Positions 8,173 to 15,483 are shown, counted from the stretch's first letter. The stretch is 15,483 bases of DNA from CADEDV01 sp036374495 (GCA_965652975.1 CBFGYO010000097.1:1-15483), one strand, 5' to 3'. Translations and numbers: made by a program. The notes: a model not told the origin generated them from the letters alone.

Positions 8173-9014
8173 TCTACGGGAACTTTTTCTAATGATCGCT
8201 CCTTTGATACAAATTGTAAGGATAGCTGGGGCGAAACTCCCAGTACGGGGTGATAAGATATAGCCATGTCGAGATGTAATGATCTACGGACAATGCCAGC
8301 TCCTGTCCAAATAGAACTGGTAGCAGTAGATACGCCGGCCTTAACGAACAATAAAGGATGCACGCGGTAGCGAATCCCAATTTTAGCATCGACCGGCCTG
8401 AATTCTTCCTTGATGATTTCAGCGCTTACAAATGCAATGGGTGATGCCTCATAGCCCATTCCAAGCTTATAAAGAGCTGGTAATCGTTCCTCCGATCCGG
8501 GCCCAAATTTAAAATTCCCCGGATTGAATATGGAAATGCCGGCATTCAATTTTTCAGTTACATGAAATACAACAGCCGCCTCTACACTTAATTCGGCAGC
8601 GCCGCCATAGCCTGTAATCTGAAAGCCGTGATAACTAAATTGAACACCGGCATCAACATATTGCCCAAGTCGACGGGCATAAGCGAGACCTGCCTGCGTT
8701 TGCTTACATTCGCTAAACCCCGCATACAGTATTTTCAAAGCAAACCTGCCCCGCGGGACAACAACCCCTAATAACGCTGCACAGGTATTTAGCTCATCCA
8801 TTAAAAAACGACGTTCAGATACAAGTCCCGCACTACTACTTTTTAATTGCGCCAGGGATGCGGTGTTCGTTAAAATAGAAAATACATCGGCCTGGCTACT
8901 GCTATAAGCTTCCATTCCAGGGTACCCGGAAACAAACGGGTCGACAGGCGACTGAAGATGCGCCGTGAAACACACTATAATAAACATCGCCGCCATAAAA
9001 ATCCTTTTCAACAT
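8169..9014 (-). CDS. PorV/PorQ-like outer-membrane beta-barrel protein, function unknown
   Basis: This 281-residue protein has an N-terminal signal peptide (hydrophobic 3-19, possible cut near HLQS) and then repeated short amphipathic strands, as in the small barrels of the PorV/PorQ/UPF0164 group. Supporting features are the early ILTNTASLAQL segment, resembling the asparagine-proline/alanine-rich start of that group, and strand-like stretches at about 86-100, 105-135, 145-165 and 210-235 with LNAGISIFNPGNFKFG. Family assignment is by pattern only. It is first in a two-gene unit: its TGA overlaps the ATG of the helix-hairpin-helix barrel gene. A Bacteroidota-type promoter candidate lies just upstream. 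A role in type IX secretion is possible from the resemblance, but the known T9SS PorV and PorQ are longer and no other T9SS core gene is adjacent. Confidence 0.65.
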   Translation of the reverse strand: MLKRIFMAAMFIIVCFTAHLQSPVDPFVSGYPGMEAYSSSQADVFSILTNTASLAQLKSSSAGLVSERRFLMDELNTCAALLGVVVPRGRFALKILYAGFSECKQTQAGLAYARRLGQYVDAGVQFSYHGFQITGYGGAAELSVEAAVVFHVTEKLNAGISIFNPGNFKFGPGSEERLPALYKLGMGYEASPIAFVSAEIIKEEFRPVDAKIGIRYRVHPLLFVKAGVSTATSSIWTGAGIVRRSLHLDMAISYHPVLGVSPQLSLQFVSKERSLEKVPVE

Positions 9015-9031
9015 ACGTCATCGCCTTTCGC

Positions 9032-9063
9032 CGAAATTAGCCTCATGGTGGGGTGGGTTCCAA
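9032..9063 (-). promoter_or_regulatory. Candidate promoter of the PorV-like/HHH-barrel operon
   Basis: On the minus strand TTG (9063-9061) is followed after 21 bases by TAATTTCG (9039-9032), one mismatch from TAnnTTTG. This matches the -33/-7 layout of Bacteroidota primary-sigma promoters, which use 19-21 base spacers. Transcription would begin near 9026, about a dozen bases before the start codon. Not proven by sequence alone. Confidence 0.4.
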
Positions 9064-9143
9064 GTGTATATCAACAGCATTTCCGTGAAAAAACACCGGC
9101 ATTTTACGTTTTGCCGGGATAAATATGTTAGGCTGCCAAATCT

Positions 9144-9151
9144 TACCTTCG
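9144..9151 (+). promoter_or_regulatory. Candidate -7 element of folD
   Basis: TACCTTCG, one mismatch from TAnnTTTG, ends five bases before the folD ATG. A -7 element this close to the start codon would give a very short leader or a leaderless message. No good -33 element is found at the usual distance. TACGTTTTG at 9105-9113 is an alternative with a leader of about 40 bases. Confidence 0.3.
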
Positions 9152-9155
9152 CGCC

Positions 9156-10031
9156 ATGCAAATTTTGGACGGTAAAGTAGCATCGCAGGCAATCAGGGAC
9201 GAGTTGAAGATCGAGGTTGCCCAATTAGCTATCGAGGGTAAAAAAATCCCTCATCTCGCTGCCATTTTAGTTGGCAACAATGGTGCAAGTGAAACCTATG
9301 TAGCGGCAAAGGTGAAGGCATGCGAAGAGGTAGGGTTCCGGTCTACCCTGGTACGAATGGAAGCTGATAGTTCCGAAAACAGGTTGTTGGCTGAAATCGA
9401 GTCGCTTAATGAAGACCCCGATATAGACGGCATACTTGTACAACTTCCCTTACCAAAACACATTACGGAACAAAATGTGATCAACACAATCGACCCCGAC
9501 AAGGATGTAGATGGCTTTCACCCGGTAAACGTTGGTAAAATGGTGCAGGGGATTCCAACCTACGTGCCCGCCACACCCCATGGAATTTTATTACTACTGC
9601 AACACTACAAGATTGCCACCAAAGGAAAACATGCGGTAGTTATAGGGCGAAGCAATATTGTCGGCCGGCCCATCAGTATATTATTGAGCGATAGTTCGCG
9701 GCACGGAAACTGTACAGTTACAATATGTCATTCTCAAACGAGGGACCTGGCATCTTTATGTTTGCAGGCAGATATCATTATCGCCGCTTTGGGCAGACCT
9801 GAATTTGTTACGGCAGATATGGTGAAAGAGGGAGCAATTGTTGTAGATGTGGGCATAACACGCGTGGAAGATAAAAGCAAAAAATCCGGTTTTAAATTGA
9901 AAGGCGATGTGCACTATGAATCAGTAGCTCCAAAATGCTCCTGGATTACACCAGTACCCGGCGGTGTGGGACCAATGACGATCGCCGCCTTGCTAAAGAG
10001 CACTTTCAGATCCTGCCAATTAAAAAATTAG
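9156..10031 (+). CDS. folD: Bifunctional methylenetetrahydrofolate dehydrogenase / methenyltetrahydrofolate cyclohydrolase
   Basis: FolD converts 5,10-methylene-THF to 5,10-methenyl-THF with NADP and then hydrolyses it to 10-formyl-THF in the cytoplasm, feeding purine synthesis and initiator-tRNA formylation. The 291 residues match the usual length. The active-site motif YVAAK is present with Tyr48 and Lys52, equivalent to the catalytic pair of E. coli FolD. DGILVQLPLP (91-100), DKDVDGFHP (115-123), the dinucleotide-binding VVIGRSNIVGRP (161-172) and the C-terminal signature PVPGGVGPMT (266-275) are all intact. The start is fixed by the MQILDGK opening typical of the family. queE follows after 7 bases, so the two are probably co-transcribed. 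It is divergent from the PorV-like operon across a 141-base gap. Confidence 0.97.
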   Translation: MQILDGKVASQAIRDELKIEVAQLAIEGKKIPHLAAILVGNNGASETYVAAKVKACEEVGFRSTLVRMEADSSENRLLAEIESLNEDPDIDGILVQLPLPKHITEQNVINTIDPDKDVDGFHPVNVGKMVQGIPTYVPATPHGILLLLQHYKIATKGKHAVVIGRSNIVGRPISILLSDSSRHGNCTVTICHSQTRDLASLCLQADIIIAALGRPEFVTADMVKEGAIVVDVGITRVEDKSKKSGFKLKGDVHYESVAPKCSWITPVPGGVGPMTIAALLKSTFRSCQLKN

Positions 10032-10038
10032 GACAGGA

Positions 10039-10674
10039 ATGATTAACGAACAACCAAATTCCACAGTATCTACAGCGGTACGTTTACCGGTGATGGAACA
10101 TTTTTATACTTTGCAGGGAGAAGGATTTCACCAGGGAAGAGCTGCGTATTTCATAAGACTTGGCGGTTGTGATGTGGGATGTGTATGGTGTGATGTAAAA
10201 GATAGTTGGGATGCAGGAAAGCATCCATTGCATGATATACACGACCTTGTTGAGACCGTAAAAAAAACAGCGGCACAACTTGTAGTTATTACCGGGGGCG
10301 AACCGTTGATGCATGATCTGGGTCCGCTTACACGTCAATTGAAAGCTGCCGGTTTTGAAACCAATATTGAAACCTCGGGCGCCTATCCCTTAAGTGGAGA
10401 ATGGAATTGGATATGCCTGTCGCCCAAAAAATTTAAAGCACCCCTGCCCTCGGTATTGCCGGCAGCGAATGAACTAAAGGTTGTAATTTTTAATAAATCA
10501 GATTTTGAATGGGCTGAAAAATATGCGGCCCTTGTTTCCCCCTCCTGCAGGCTTTACCTGCAACCTGAATGGGATAAATCGTCGCAGGTAATACCGTTGA
10601 TAATAGACTATATCAAAGCGAATCCGAAATGGGAACTAAGTCTTCAGATACATAAGTTTATTAATGTGCCGTAA
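10039..10674 (+). CDS. queE: 7-carboxy-7-deazaguanine synthase (radical SAM)
   Basis: QueE rearranges 6-carboxytetrahydropterin to 7-carboxy-7-deazaguanine using S-adenosylmethionine and a 4Fe-4S cluster, a step toward preQ0 and queuosine in tRNA. The cluster motif is visible as Cys44-x3-Cys48-x2-Cys51 (CDVGCVWC), the usual CxxxCxxC spacing. QGEG (26-29) and AYFIRLGGC precede it, TGGEP (85-89) binds SAM, and the end LSLQIHKFINVP matches the family's Q-x-H-K ending. At 211 residues it is near the normal length. queC, queD and queF are not in the window. It lies 7 bases after folD and probably shares its promoter; both handle pterin-related chemistry, but a functional link is inference. Confidence 0.95.
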   Translation: MINEQPNSTVSTAVRLPVMEHFYTLQGEGFHQGRAAYFIRLGGCDVGCVWCDVKDSWDAGKHPLHDIHDLVETVKKTAAQLVVITGGEPLMHDLGPLTRQLKAAGFETNIETSGAYPLSGEWNWICLSPKKFKAPLPSVLPAANELKVVIFNKSDFEWAEKYAALVSPSCRLYLQPEWDKSSQVIPLIIDYIKANPKWELSLQIHKFINVP

Positions 10675-10720
10675 GGTTTCAGGCAAGGTAGCTGAACAAA
10701 GACCCCAGATAGCTTCAACT

Positions 10721-10755
10721 CTTTGCGCCTTTACTTTCTTGGCTAGCTTTGCGTG
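10721..10755. repeat. Degenerate tandem CTTTGCG-type intergenic repeat
   Basis: Four consecutive units of 8-9 bases, each beginning CTT, fill this stretch: CTTTGCGC, CTTTACTTT, CTTGGCTAG, CTTTGCGTG. It resembles a widespread noncoding repeat with the sense CTTTGCG(T/C)CTTTGCG(T)GAAA, whose reverse strand often appears as spurious AKAQR-rich peptides in annotations. Here it is diverged and lies between queE and the PorE-like gene. The identification is from memory of the motif; function is unknown. The rest of the 164-base gap shows nothing clear. Confidence 0.5.
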
Positions 10756-10838
10756 ACAACCTTCACCACCTGATTCTCATCATATTGAGGGAATAAAATC
10801 CCGGAAAATTCGTTTATCTGCATATCAAATCGATACAA

Positions 10839-12758
10839 ATGCGATCAATTGCTCTATTTATACTAATAACGTTTGCTATTACCCGTACCAGTGCTGTAAC
10901 TGCGCAAACTTATGATCCATTAAACATGGATAAAAAGGCTGTGTCCCTGATCGCCGATGCCCGCATGAAAGCAGAAGATGGCAAATACCAGGAAGCAATA
11001 AGCCTGGCCAAAAAGGCGATTGAAAAACAACCTGGTTATCTCGAAGCCTGGTTGCTTCTTGCCTTCATTTATTCCAACAACAAAAATCACCAGCAAAGTA
11101 TTGATGCCTACGATAAGGCGTTTGCGATTGATTCCATTTATGCATTTGAATATAAACTTCCCTATTCCATCAATCTCGCAGGCATGGGACAATTTGAAAA
11201 AGCGTTGCAATCTGTGAATAGCCTGCTGGCCGTGCCCAAACTAAATCCCAACATTCGCAGGGCAGCCGAATACAGGAAGCGTACCTATGAGTTCGCCATT
11301 AACCAGGCTCAGAACCATAACAAACAATATGTGTTTGCCCCAAAAAACATGGGAGCGAATGTCAACAGCGCTGAATCAGAATATTTCCCGTCCCTTACTA
11401 TCGACAACCAGGAGCTCTTATTTACCAGGAAAGTAAATTTTACAAACGAAGACTTTTTTCACAGCACAAAAGATGCGCGCGATTGGGCAAAGTCGAAGCC
11501 ATTGGCGGGTGATGTAAATACACCAATGAATGAAGGCGCCATGATCATTTCCCAGGATGGCGAATGGCTTGCATTTACCGCCTGCGATCGGCAGGACGGG
11601 TATGGTAGCTGCGACATTTATATTTCCTTTCGTACCAAAAATGGATGGGGTGAAGCAATCAATCTTGGCGATAAAATAAATACTGCACAGTGGGAATCAC
11701 AACCCTGCCTTTCACCTGATAAAAGGGACCTGTATTTTACCAGTCGTCGCCCTGGCGGTTATGGCGGAAGTGATCTTTATGTATCACACCTGCAGCCGGA
11801 TGGGATTTGGACCGAGCCCGAAAATCTTGGTCCAACCATCAATACCACAGGTGATGAGCAATGCCCGTTTATCCATGCCGACAACCAGACCCTATATTTT
11901 ATATCGAACGGTCTTCCGGGATATGGTGAACACGATTTGTTTGTATCGCGCAAAGGACCGCGCGGCGTATGGACCAAGCCCGCTAACCTCGGCTATCCTA
12001 TCAACACTATCAACCAGGAAGGCACTTTATTCATTGCGGCAGATGGAAAAACAGCATACTATTCGAGTGACCGGAGTGAAGGACTCGGCGGACTGGATAT
12101 CTACAGTTTTGAATTAAGAGAAGATGTACGTCCCAATAAAACTCTATGGGTAAAAGGCCAGGTATTTGATAATAAAACTAAAAAGGGAATACCATCCACC
12201 GTAGAGTTGATCGACCTTGCCAGCAAAGAACCCGTATCCAAGGTGCAAACAGACGCACTAGGTCATTACCTGATTACCCTGCCACTTGGAAAAGATTATG
12301 CATTTCACGTAAATCGTAAAGGGTATCTTTTTTACTCTGATAATTTTTCATTGAGCCAAAAAGAACCTGATTCACTTCATGAAAAAAATATAGCATTGCA
12401 ACCTTTGGAAACAAATGCCAGCATTGTTTTGAAAAATATATTTTTTGCTGTCAATAAATTCGACCTGCAACCGGAATCACAATCTGAACTGGATAAAGTG
12501 GTCAGCTTTCTTGCCGAAAACCCTTCGCTCCGAATTGAAATAAGCGGGCACACAGACAACCAGGGCAAACCCGCTGATAATCTTGTATTAAGTAATAATC
12601 GGTCGAAGGCTGTTGTAAACTATCTCATCACAAAAGGTGTAAACGCCCAACGTTTAACAGCAAAAGGTTACGGTGAAACCAAACCTGTAGCTAACAACGC
12701 CTCGGATGAAGGCCGTTCTCTCAACAGGAGAACTGAAATGCGAGTGATCGGTCAGTAA
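10839..12758 (+). CDS. PorE-like protein: TPR, PD40 beta-propeller, CRD fold and OmpA peptidoglycan-binding domain
   Basis: This 639-residue exported protein probably spans periplasm functions at the outer membrane and anchors to peptidoglycan. Domains in order: signal peptide (1-22, cut near VTAQ); TPR units (about 35-155, with YLEAWLLLAFIYSNN); five or so PD40 propeller blades (about 178-425) with repeated F-x-S-x-D and YF-x-S-x-R-x-GG-x-G-x-x-D-L/I-Y patterns (EYFPSLTIDN, LYFTSRRPGGYGGSDLY, AYYSSDRSEGLGGLDIY); a carboxypeptidase-regulatory-like domain (about 436-520); and OmpA C-terminal domain (about 528-638). In the last, Asp573 (GHTDNQG) and Arg588 (LSNNRS) stand 15 residues apart, as do the diaminopimelate-binding Asp and Arg of OmpA proteins. 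The order is that of T9SS PorE, but PorE is a lipoprotein and no lipobox is seen here. Many Bacteroidota carry paralogs, so the symbol is withheld. It lies alone between queE and dprA. Confidence 0.88.
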   Translation: MRSIALFILITFAITRTSAVTAQTYDPLNMDKKAVSLIADARMKAEDGKYQEAISLAKKAIEKQPGYLEAWLLLAFIYSNNKNHQQSIDAYDKAFAIDSIYAFEYKLPYSINLAGMGQFEKALQSVNSLLAVPKLNPNIRRAAEYRKRTYEFAINQAQNHNKQYVFAPKNMGANVNSAESEYFPSLTIDNQELLFTRKVNFTNEDFFHSTKDARDWAKSKPLAGDVNTPMNEGAMIISQDGEWLAFTACDRQDGYGSCDIYISFRTKNGWGEAINLGDKINTAQWESQPCLSPDKRDLYFTSRRPGGYGGSDLYVSHLQPDGIWTEPENLGPTINTTGDEQCPFIHADNQTLYFISNGLPGYGEHDLFVSRKGPRGVWTKPANLGYPINTINQEGTLFIAADGKTAYYSSDRSEGLGGLDIYSFELREDVRPNKTLWVKGQVFDNKTKKGIPSTVELIDLASKEPVSKVQTDALGHYLITLPLGKDYAFHVNRKGYLFYSDNFSLSQKEPDSLHEKNIALQPLETNASIVLKNIFFAVNKFDLQPESQSELDKVVSFLAENPSLRIEISGHTDNQGKPADNLVLSNNRSKAVVNYLITKGVNAQRLTAKGYGETKPVANNASDEGRSLNRRTEMRVIGQ

Positions 12759-12822
12759 TTTCACGCGAAAAATTGTAATTGCAACATGGGGCGGCTTGTC
12801 GATTACTTTATTTTAGTAACCG

Positions 12823-13920
12823 ATGAGCCCGGAGTTGTTATACCAGATTGCCTTATCACTTGTACCAAACATTGGACCTGTGCAGGCAAAGATCCTCATC
12901 GAACATTATGGACGTGCGTCATCGGTTTTCAACGCCCGCACGGATGAGCTAAAACACCTTGAAGGTATCGGTGAGATAAGGGCGAAGTGTATAAAACACT
13001 TTTCGGCATTTGATATTGCGGAAAAAGAAATCCGGTTTATTGAAAAGTTTGGTATAAAACCACTATTTCTCACGGACCCCGAATATCCCCGGCGATTACT
13101 CAACTGCTATGATTCGCCATTACTACTTTTTTATAAAGGAAATGCCGACCTCAATTCGTCGCGGATAGTTGCCATCGTTGGTACGCGTCACAATAGCGAT
13201 TATGGAAAACAGGCAGCGGAAAAACTCGTAAAAGAACTTGCCGATCTGGATGTGATGATCATAAGCGGACTCGCTTTTGGTATTGATGCTATCGCTCATA
13301 AAGCTGCACTTGCACATAATCTTGATACTATTGGCGTGCTTGCACATGGACTTGGCCAGGTGTATCCTTCCCAACATACAGGTCTTGCAAAAGAAATGAC
13401 TAAAGCAGGTGGACTCCTTACGGAATTCAGGAGTAATACAAGTCCAGACAAACATAATTTTCCCACGCGCAACAGGATTGTTGCGGGTATGAGCGATGCC
13501 GTGGTGGTAATCGAAACACGAATAAAAGGAGGAAGTATCATTACAGCCGAACTTGCCAATGGATATAACCGTGATGTATTTGCAATACCCGGTAAAAACA
13601 CAGATATAAAAAGTGCGGGATGTAATTTGCTCATTCGGGACAACAAATCCGTACTGTTGAGTGATACCTCTTTCCTGCTGCAAACAATGGGATGGCTTCC
13701 GCAAAAAAATAAGTCGAAGAAACAACGGGAACTTTTTTCAGACCTGTCGGATAATGAAAGAATCGTTCTAAACATCCTGGCACAGAAAGACACAGTGCAT
13801 ATCGACGAAATATGTTTTAAGGCGCGGATCAATACAAGCCTGGTAGCGGCCGCTATTCTGAACCTTGAACTTCAAAACATAATATCAGCTTTACCAGGAA
13901 AAATGTATTGCCTTCAATAG
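12823..13920 (+). CDS. dprA: DNA-processing protein DprA
   Basis: DprA loads RecA on incoming single-stranded DNA and protects it during natural transformation; it is also present in many non-competent bacteria. The 365 residues hold an N-terminal helix-hairpin-helix region (about 5-65, with LVPNIGPVQAKILIEHYG and LEGIGEIRAKCI), the Rossmann-type DprA core (about 75-290) with VAIVGTRHNSDYG (116-128), SGLAFGIDAIAH (148-159), GVLAHGLGQVYP (171-182), NFPTRNRIVAGMSD (212-225) and GGSIITAE (236-243), and a C-terminal winged helix (about 308-365). All are intact and the length is normal. It starts 64 bases after the PorE-like stop, so it could have its own promoter: TATTTTAG at 12809-12816 resembles a -7 element. 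No other competence gene is in the window apart from the helix-hairpin-helix barrel on the other strand, whose role is unknown. Confidence 0.97.
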   Translation: MSPELLYQIALSLVPNIGPVQAKILIEHYGRASSVFNARTDELKHLEGIGEIRAKCIKHFSAFDIAEKEIRFIEKFGIKPLFLTDPEYPRRLLNCYDSPLLLFYKGNADLNSSRIVAIVGTRHNSDYGKQAAEKLVKELADLDVMIISGLAFGIDAIAHKAALAHNLDTIGVLAHGLGQVYPSQHTGLAKEMTKAGGLLTEFRSNTSPDKHNFPTRNRIVAGMSDAVVVIETRIKGGSIITAELANGYNRDVFAIPGKNTDIKSAGCNLLIRDNKSVLLSDTSFLLQTMGWLPQKNKSKKQRELFSDLSDNERIVLNILAQKDTVHIDEICFKARINTSLVAAAILNLELQNIISALPGKMYCLQ

Positions 13921-13975
13921 TCGGAATACTGCCTATTATTCCCGAAATTTGGAGATTGGAGTCCGGAAGCTGTTT

Positions 13976-15483
13976 ATGAGATATCTTATATATTTATTCG
14001 TGCTCGTTTTAATGCTGCCAGTCATTTCGGCTGCGCAAGACTGTACTACCCTTGGTCAAAATCCCTCCTCGGCATTTCCGGTTTGTGGCACAAATACTTT
14101 CTCGCAAAATTCTGTACCCCTTTGTGGCACCAGGGCAATACCTGTAGCCTGCAATGATGGCGCTGTTTACCGCGATAAAAATCCTTTTTGGTATAAATTT
14201 ACCTGCTATGCTGCCGGCACGCTTGGTTTTACAATCACGCCTACTGTACTGGGTGATGATTATGACTGGCAATTGTTTGACGTAACCGGCAGAAACCCCG
14301 ATGACGTGTATACCGATCCTTCCCTGTTCGTCGGTGCCAACTGGTCGTTTATGTCCGGTCTTACTGGAGCATCGGCTGCAGGCACTACCATACTTGGCTG
14401 CTCAGCAAATCCTCAAACTTTCAGCCAGATGCCCGTATTGATTGTAGGGCACGAGTATCTATTACTTATTAGCCATTTTACAAATACCCAGTCGGGCTAC
14501 CAGCTAAGTTTTGGAGGCGGTACTGCCAACATCACAGACCTCAATGCACCTCTAATACTAAGCGCCAATGCCAACTGCGACGGGACAAAAATTGGAGTGC
14601 GTTTCAGTAAGCCTTTAAAATGTAATAGCCTTGCCTTGAATGGCAGCGACTTCACCATATCTCCTGCAGGTAGCGTTATTTCCGCTGCCGGAAATAGTTG
14701 TAATAGCGAATTCAATTTTGATTCGGTAACATTAACACTCGCGGGTCCGCTTTTACCAGGTAATTATAATGTAGTAATGGCTACGGGTAGTGATGGCAAT
14801 TCATTATTGGACAATTGTGATCTACGCGTTGCGGTGGGCACTTCAGTTCCATTTACCATACAGCCAGTACCACCTTTACCGATGGGTACCGTAAATCCAG
14901 TGAGTTGCTCACCTTCCGCAATTACATTACAGTTTACCAATCCAATTAAATGCAATACGATTGCCGCCAACGGGAGCGACTTCACGATTACTGGTCCCTC
15001 CACAGTGCAGGTAACGGGGGCCGCCGGCGCGTGCAATGCGAATGGTGAAACAAATACCATCACACTTCAATTGTCAGCACCAATAGCCACTGAAGGCAAT
15101 TACCAGGTAGCAATAAAAAATGGATTGGATGGTAATACCATTGCAGGTGATTGCAACAGGCAGGTGACTGTTGGAGAAACAGCACAGTTTACAATCCCGG
15201 TTTCAATGCCGTCCCAGCTTAGTGGTATCGCAGAAATTAAATGTGCACCAACAGTAATTCGTATCGGGTTGACAGCACCTGTGCTATGCAGTACGATCGC
15301 CAGCAATGGCAGCGACTTTGTAATTACCGGACCGGCGCCCGTAACCATATCTGGCGCTACGGGACGTTGTACCAATGGTGTTGCAGACAGTATTGACATA
15401 CAACTGGCCAGTCCGATTGTAAAAGCCGGAAATTATCAGCGAATCAGCATGGTCGTTCCTTTCGAGTATTTACGTTGCCCGGT
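13976..15483 (+). CDS. Large secreted repeat protein, probable T9SS cargo; N-terminal 502 residues, runs off the window
   Basis: An open frame without a stop runs from the ATG at 13976 to the last base. Residues 1-20 are a signal peptide (hydrophobic core, cut near ISAAQ). Residues about 22-185 form an N-terminal domain with NPFWYKFTCYAAGTLGF and DDYDWQLFDVTG, a pattern known at the start of very large Bacteroidota surface proteins that end in a gliding-motility-type C-terminal domain. Then come three tandem repeats of about 110 residues (about 187-295, 296-407, 408 on), each with an NGSDF motif (222-226, 332-336, 444-448) and four spaced cysteines, for example Cys311, 326, 353 and 393. Such repeats are beta-rich Ig-like folds, and disulfides outside the cell are plausible. 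The C-terminus is missing, so the export signal is not seen; type IX export is inference. It begins 55 bases after dprA. Function is unknown; adhesion is the usual guess. Confidence 0.85.
   Translation, partial: MRYLIYLFVLVLMLPVISAAQDCTTLGQNPSSAFPVCGTNTFSQNSVPLCGTRAIPVACNDGAVYRDKNPFWYKFTCYAAGTLGFTITPTVLGDDYDWQLFDVTGRNPDDVYTDPSLFVGANWSFMSGLTGASAAGTTILGCSANPQTFSQMPVLIVGHEYLLLISHFTNTQSGYQLSFGGGTANITDLNAPLILSANANCDGTKIGVRFSKPLKCNSLALNGSDFTISPAGSVISAAGNSCNSEFNFDSVTLTLAGPLLPGNYNVVMATGSDGNSLLDNCDLRVAVGTSVPFTIQPVPPLPMGTVNPVSCSPSAITLQFTNPIKCNTIAANGSDFTITGPSTVQVTGAAGACNANGETNTITLQLSAPIATEGNYQVAIKNGLDGNTIAGDCNRQVTVGETAQFTIPVSMPSQLSGIAEIKCAPTVIRIGLTAPVLCSTIASNGSDFVITGPAPVTISGATGRCTNGVADSIDIQLASPIVKAGNYQRISMVVPFEYLRCP
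14534..15483 (+). repeat. Three tandem ~110-residue coding repeats (third incomplete)
   Basis: Units lie at about 14534-14860, 14861-15196 and 15197 to the end. Each reads, in order: Cys, a strand ending in a hydrophobic-K/L-Cys 15 residues later, an NGSDF(T/V)I motif, a third Cys near a small Gly/Ala-rich turn, an L-x-L-(S/A)-x-P strand, a GNY motif, and in the first two units a DGN turn before the fourth Cys. Spacing of NGSDF is 110 and 112 residues. Units are diverged at the DNA level, so these are old duplications rather than recent copies. Confidence 0.8.

Noticed and set aside
11761..12117. Plus-strand open frame of 118 residues within the PorE-like gene
   Set aside because: A different frame of the PD40 repeat region; no start context and no protein signature.
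12759..12790. Possible terminator after the PorE-like gene (TTTC-ACGC-GAAA)
   Set aside because: The stem is only a few base pairs and has no T-tract of useful length; too weak to call.
13123..13832. Long minus-strand open frames of 200 and 178 residues
   Set aside because: They lie wholly antisense to the intact dprA and show no domain, signal or sensible composition; they are shadows.
14009..15399. Several minus-strand open frames at the right end
   Set aside because: They are antisense to the long plus-strand repeat protein; their apparent similarity to one another only mirrors the tandem repeats on the coding strand.

Overview
The window looks like a chromosomal segment of a Bacteroidota bacterium, most likely of the Chitinophagaceae/Chitinophagales type. 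The evidence is two SusC/RagA-type TonB-dependent receptors, a SusD-type surface lipoprotein, a PorE-like OmpA protein, a PorV/PorQ-like barrel, and a large repeat protein of the kind exported by the type IX secretion system (T9SS). Promoter candidates are of the Bacteroidota TTG...TAnnTTTG kind rather than sigma70 -35/-10. Placement below phylum is inference from protein style only.

Left part, minus strand (1-5832): a broken susC copy (29-946) lies downstream of a complete susC-susD pair (susC 2635-5832, susD 1175-2623). The pair ends in a strong intrinsic terminator (1120-1154). The broken copy stops because the first 37 bases of the window are an exact inverted copy of bases 585-621 of the same gene. 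This looks like a foldback junction and may be a contig-end or amplification artefact rather than biology. The complete pair should form an outer-membrane nutrient importer of unknown substrate; no enzyme genes in the window indicate the cargo.

Middle, minus strand (5833-9014): a 324-base AT-rich gap is followed by a two-gene unit overlapping by ATGA. It encodes a small PorV/PorQ-like barrel (8169-9014) and a 671-residue outer-membrane barrel with an N-terminal ComEA-like helix-hairpin-helix domain (6157-8172). This is the least understood unit here and the best candidate for something undescribed.

Right part, plus strand (9156-15483): folD and queE lie 7 bases apart and form a probable operon for one-carbon and 7-deazaguanine metabolism. 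A 164-base gap holding a degenerate CTTTGCG-type repeat separates them from a PorE-like TPR/PD40/CRD/OmpA protein (10839-12758). Then come dprA (12823-13920) and the first 502 codons of a secreted, cysteine-bearing repeat protein (13976 to the window end). The last gene runs off the edge without a stop. No tRNA, rRNA, CRISPR array, insertion sequence or phage gene was recognised.
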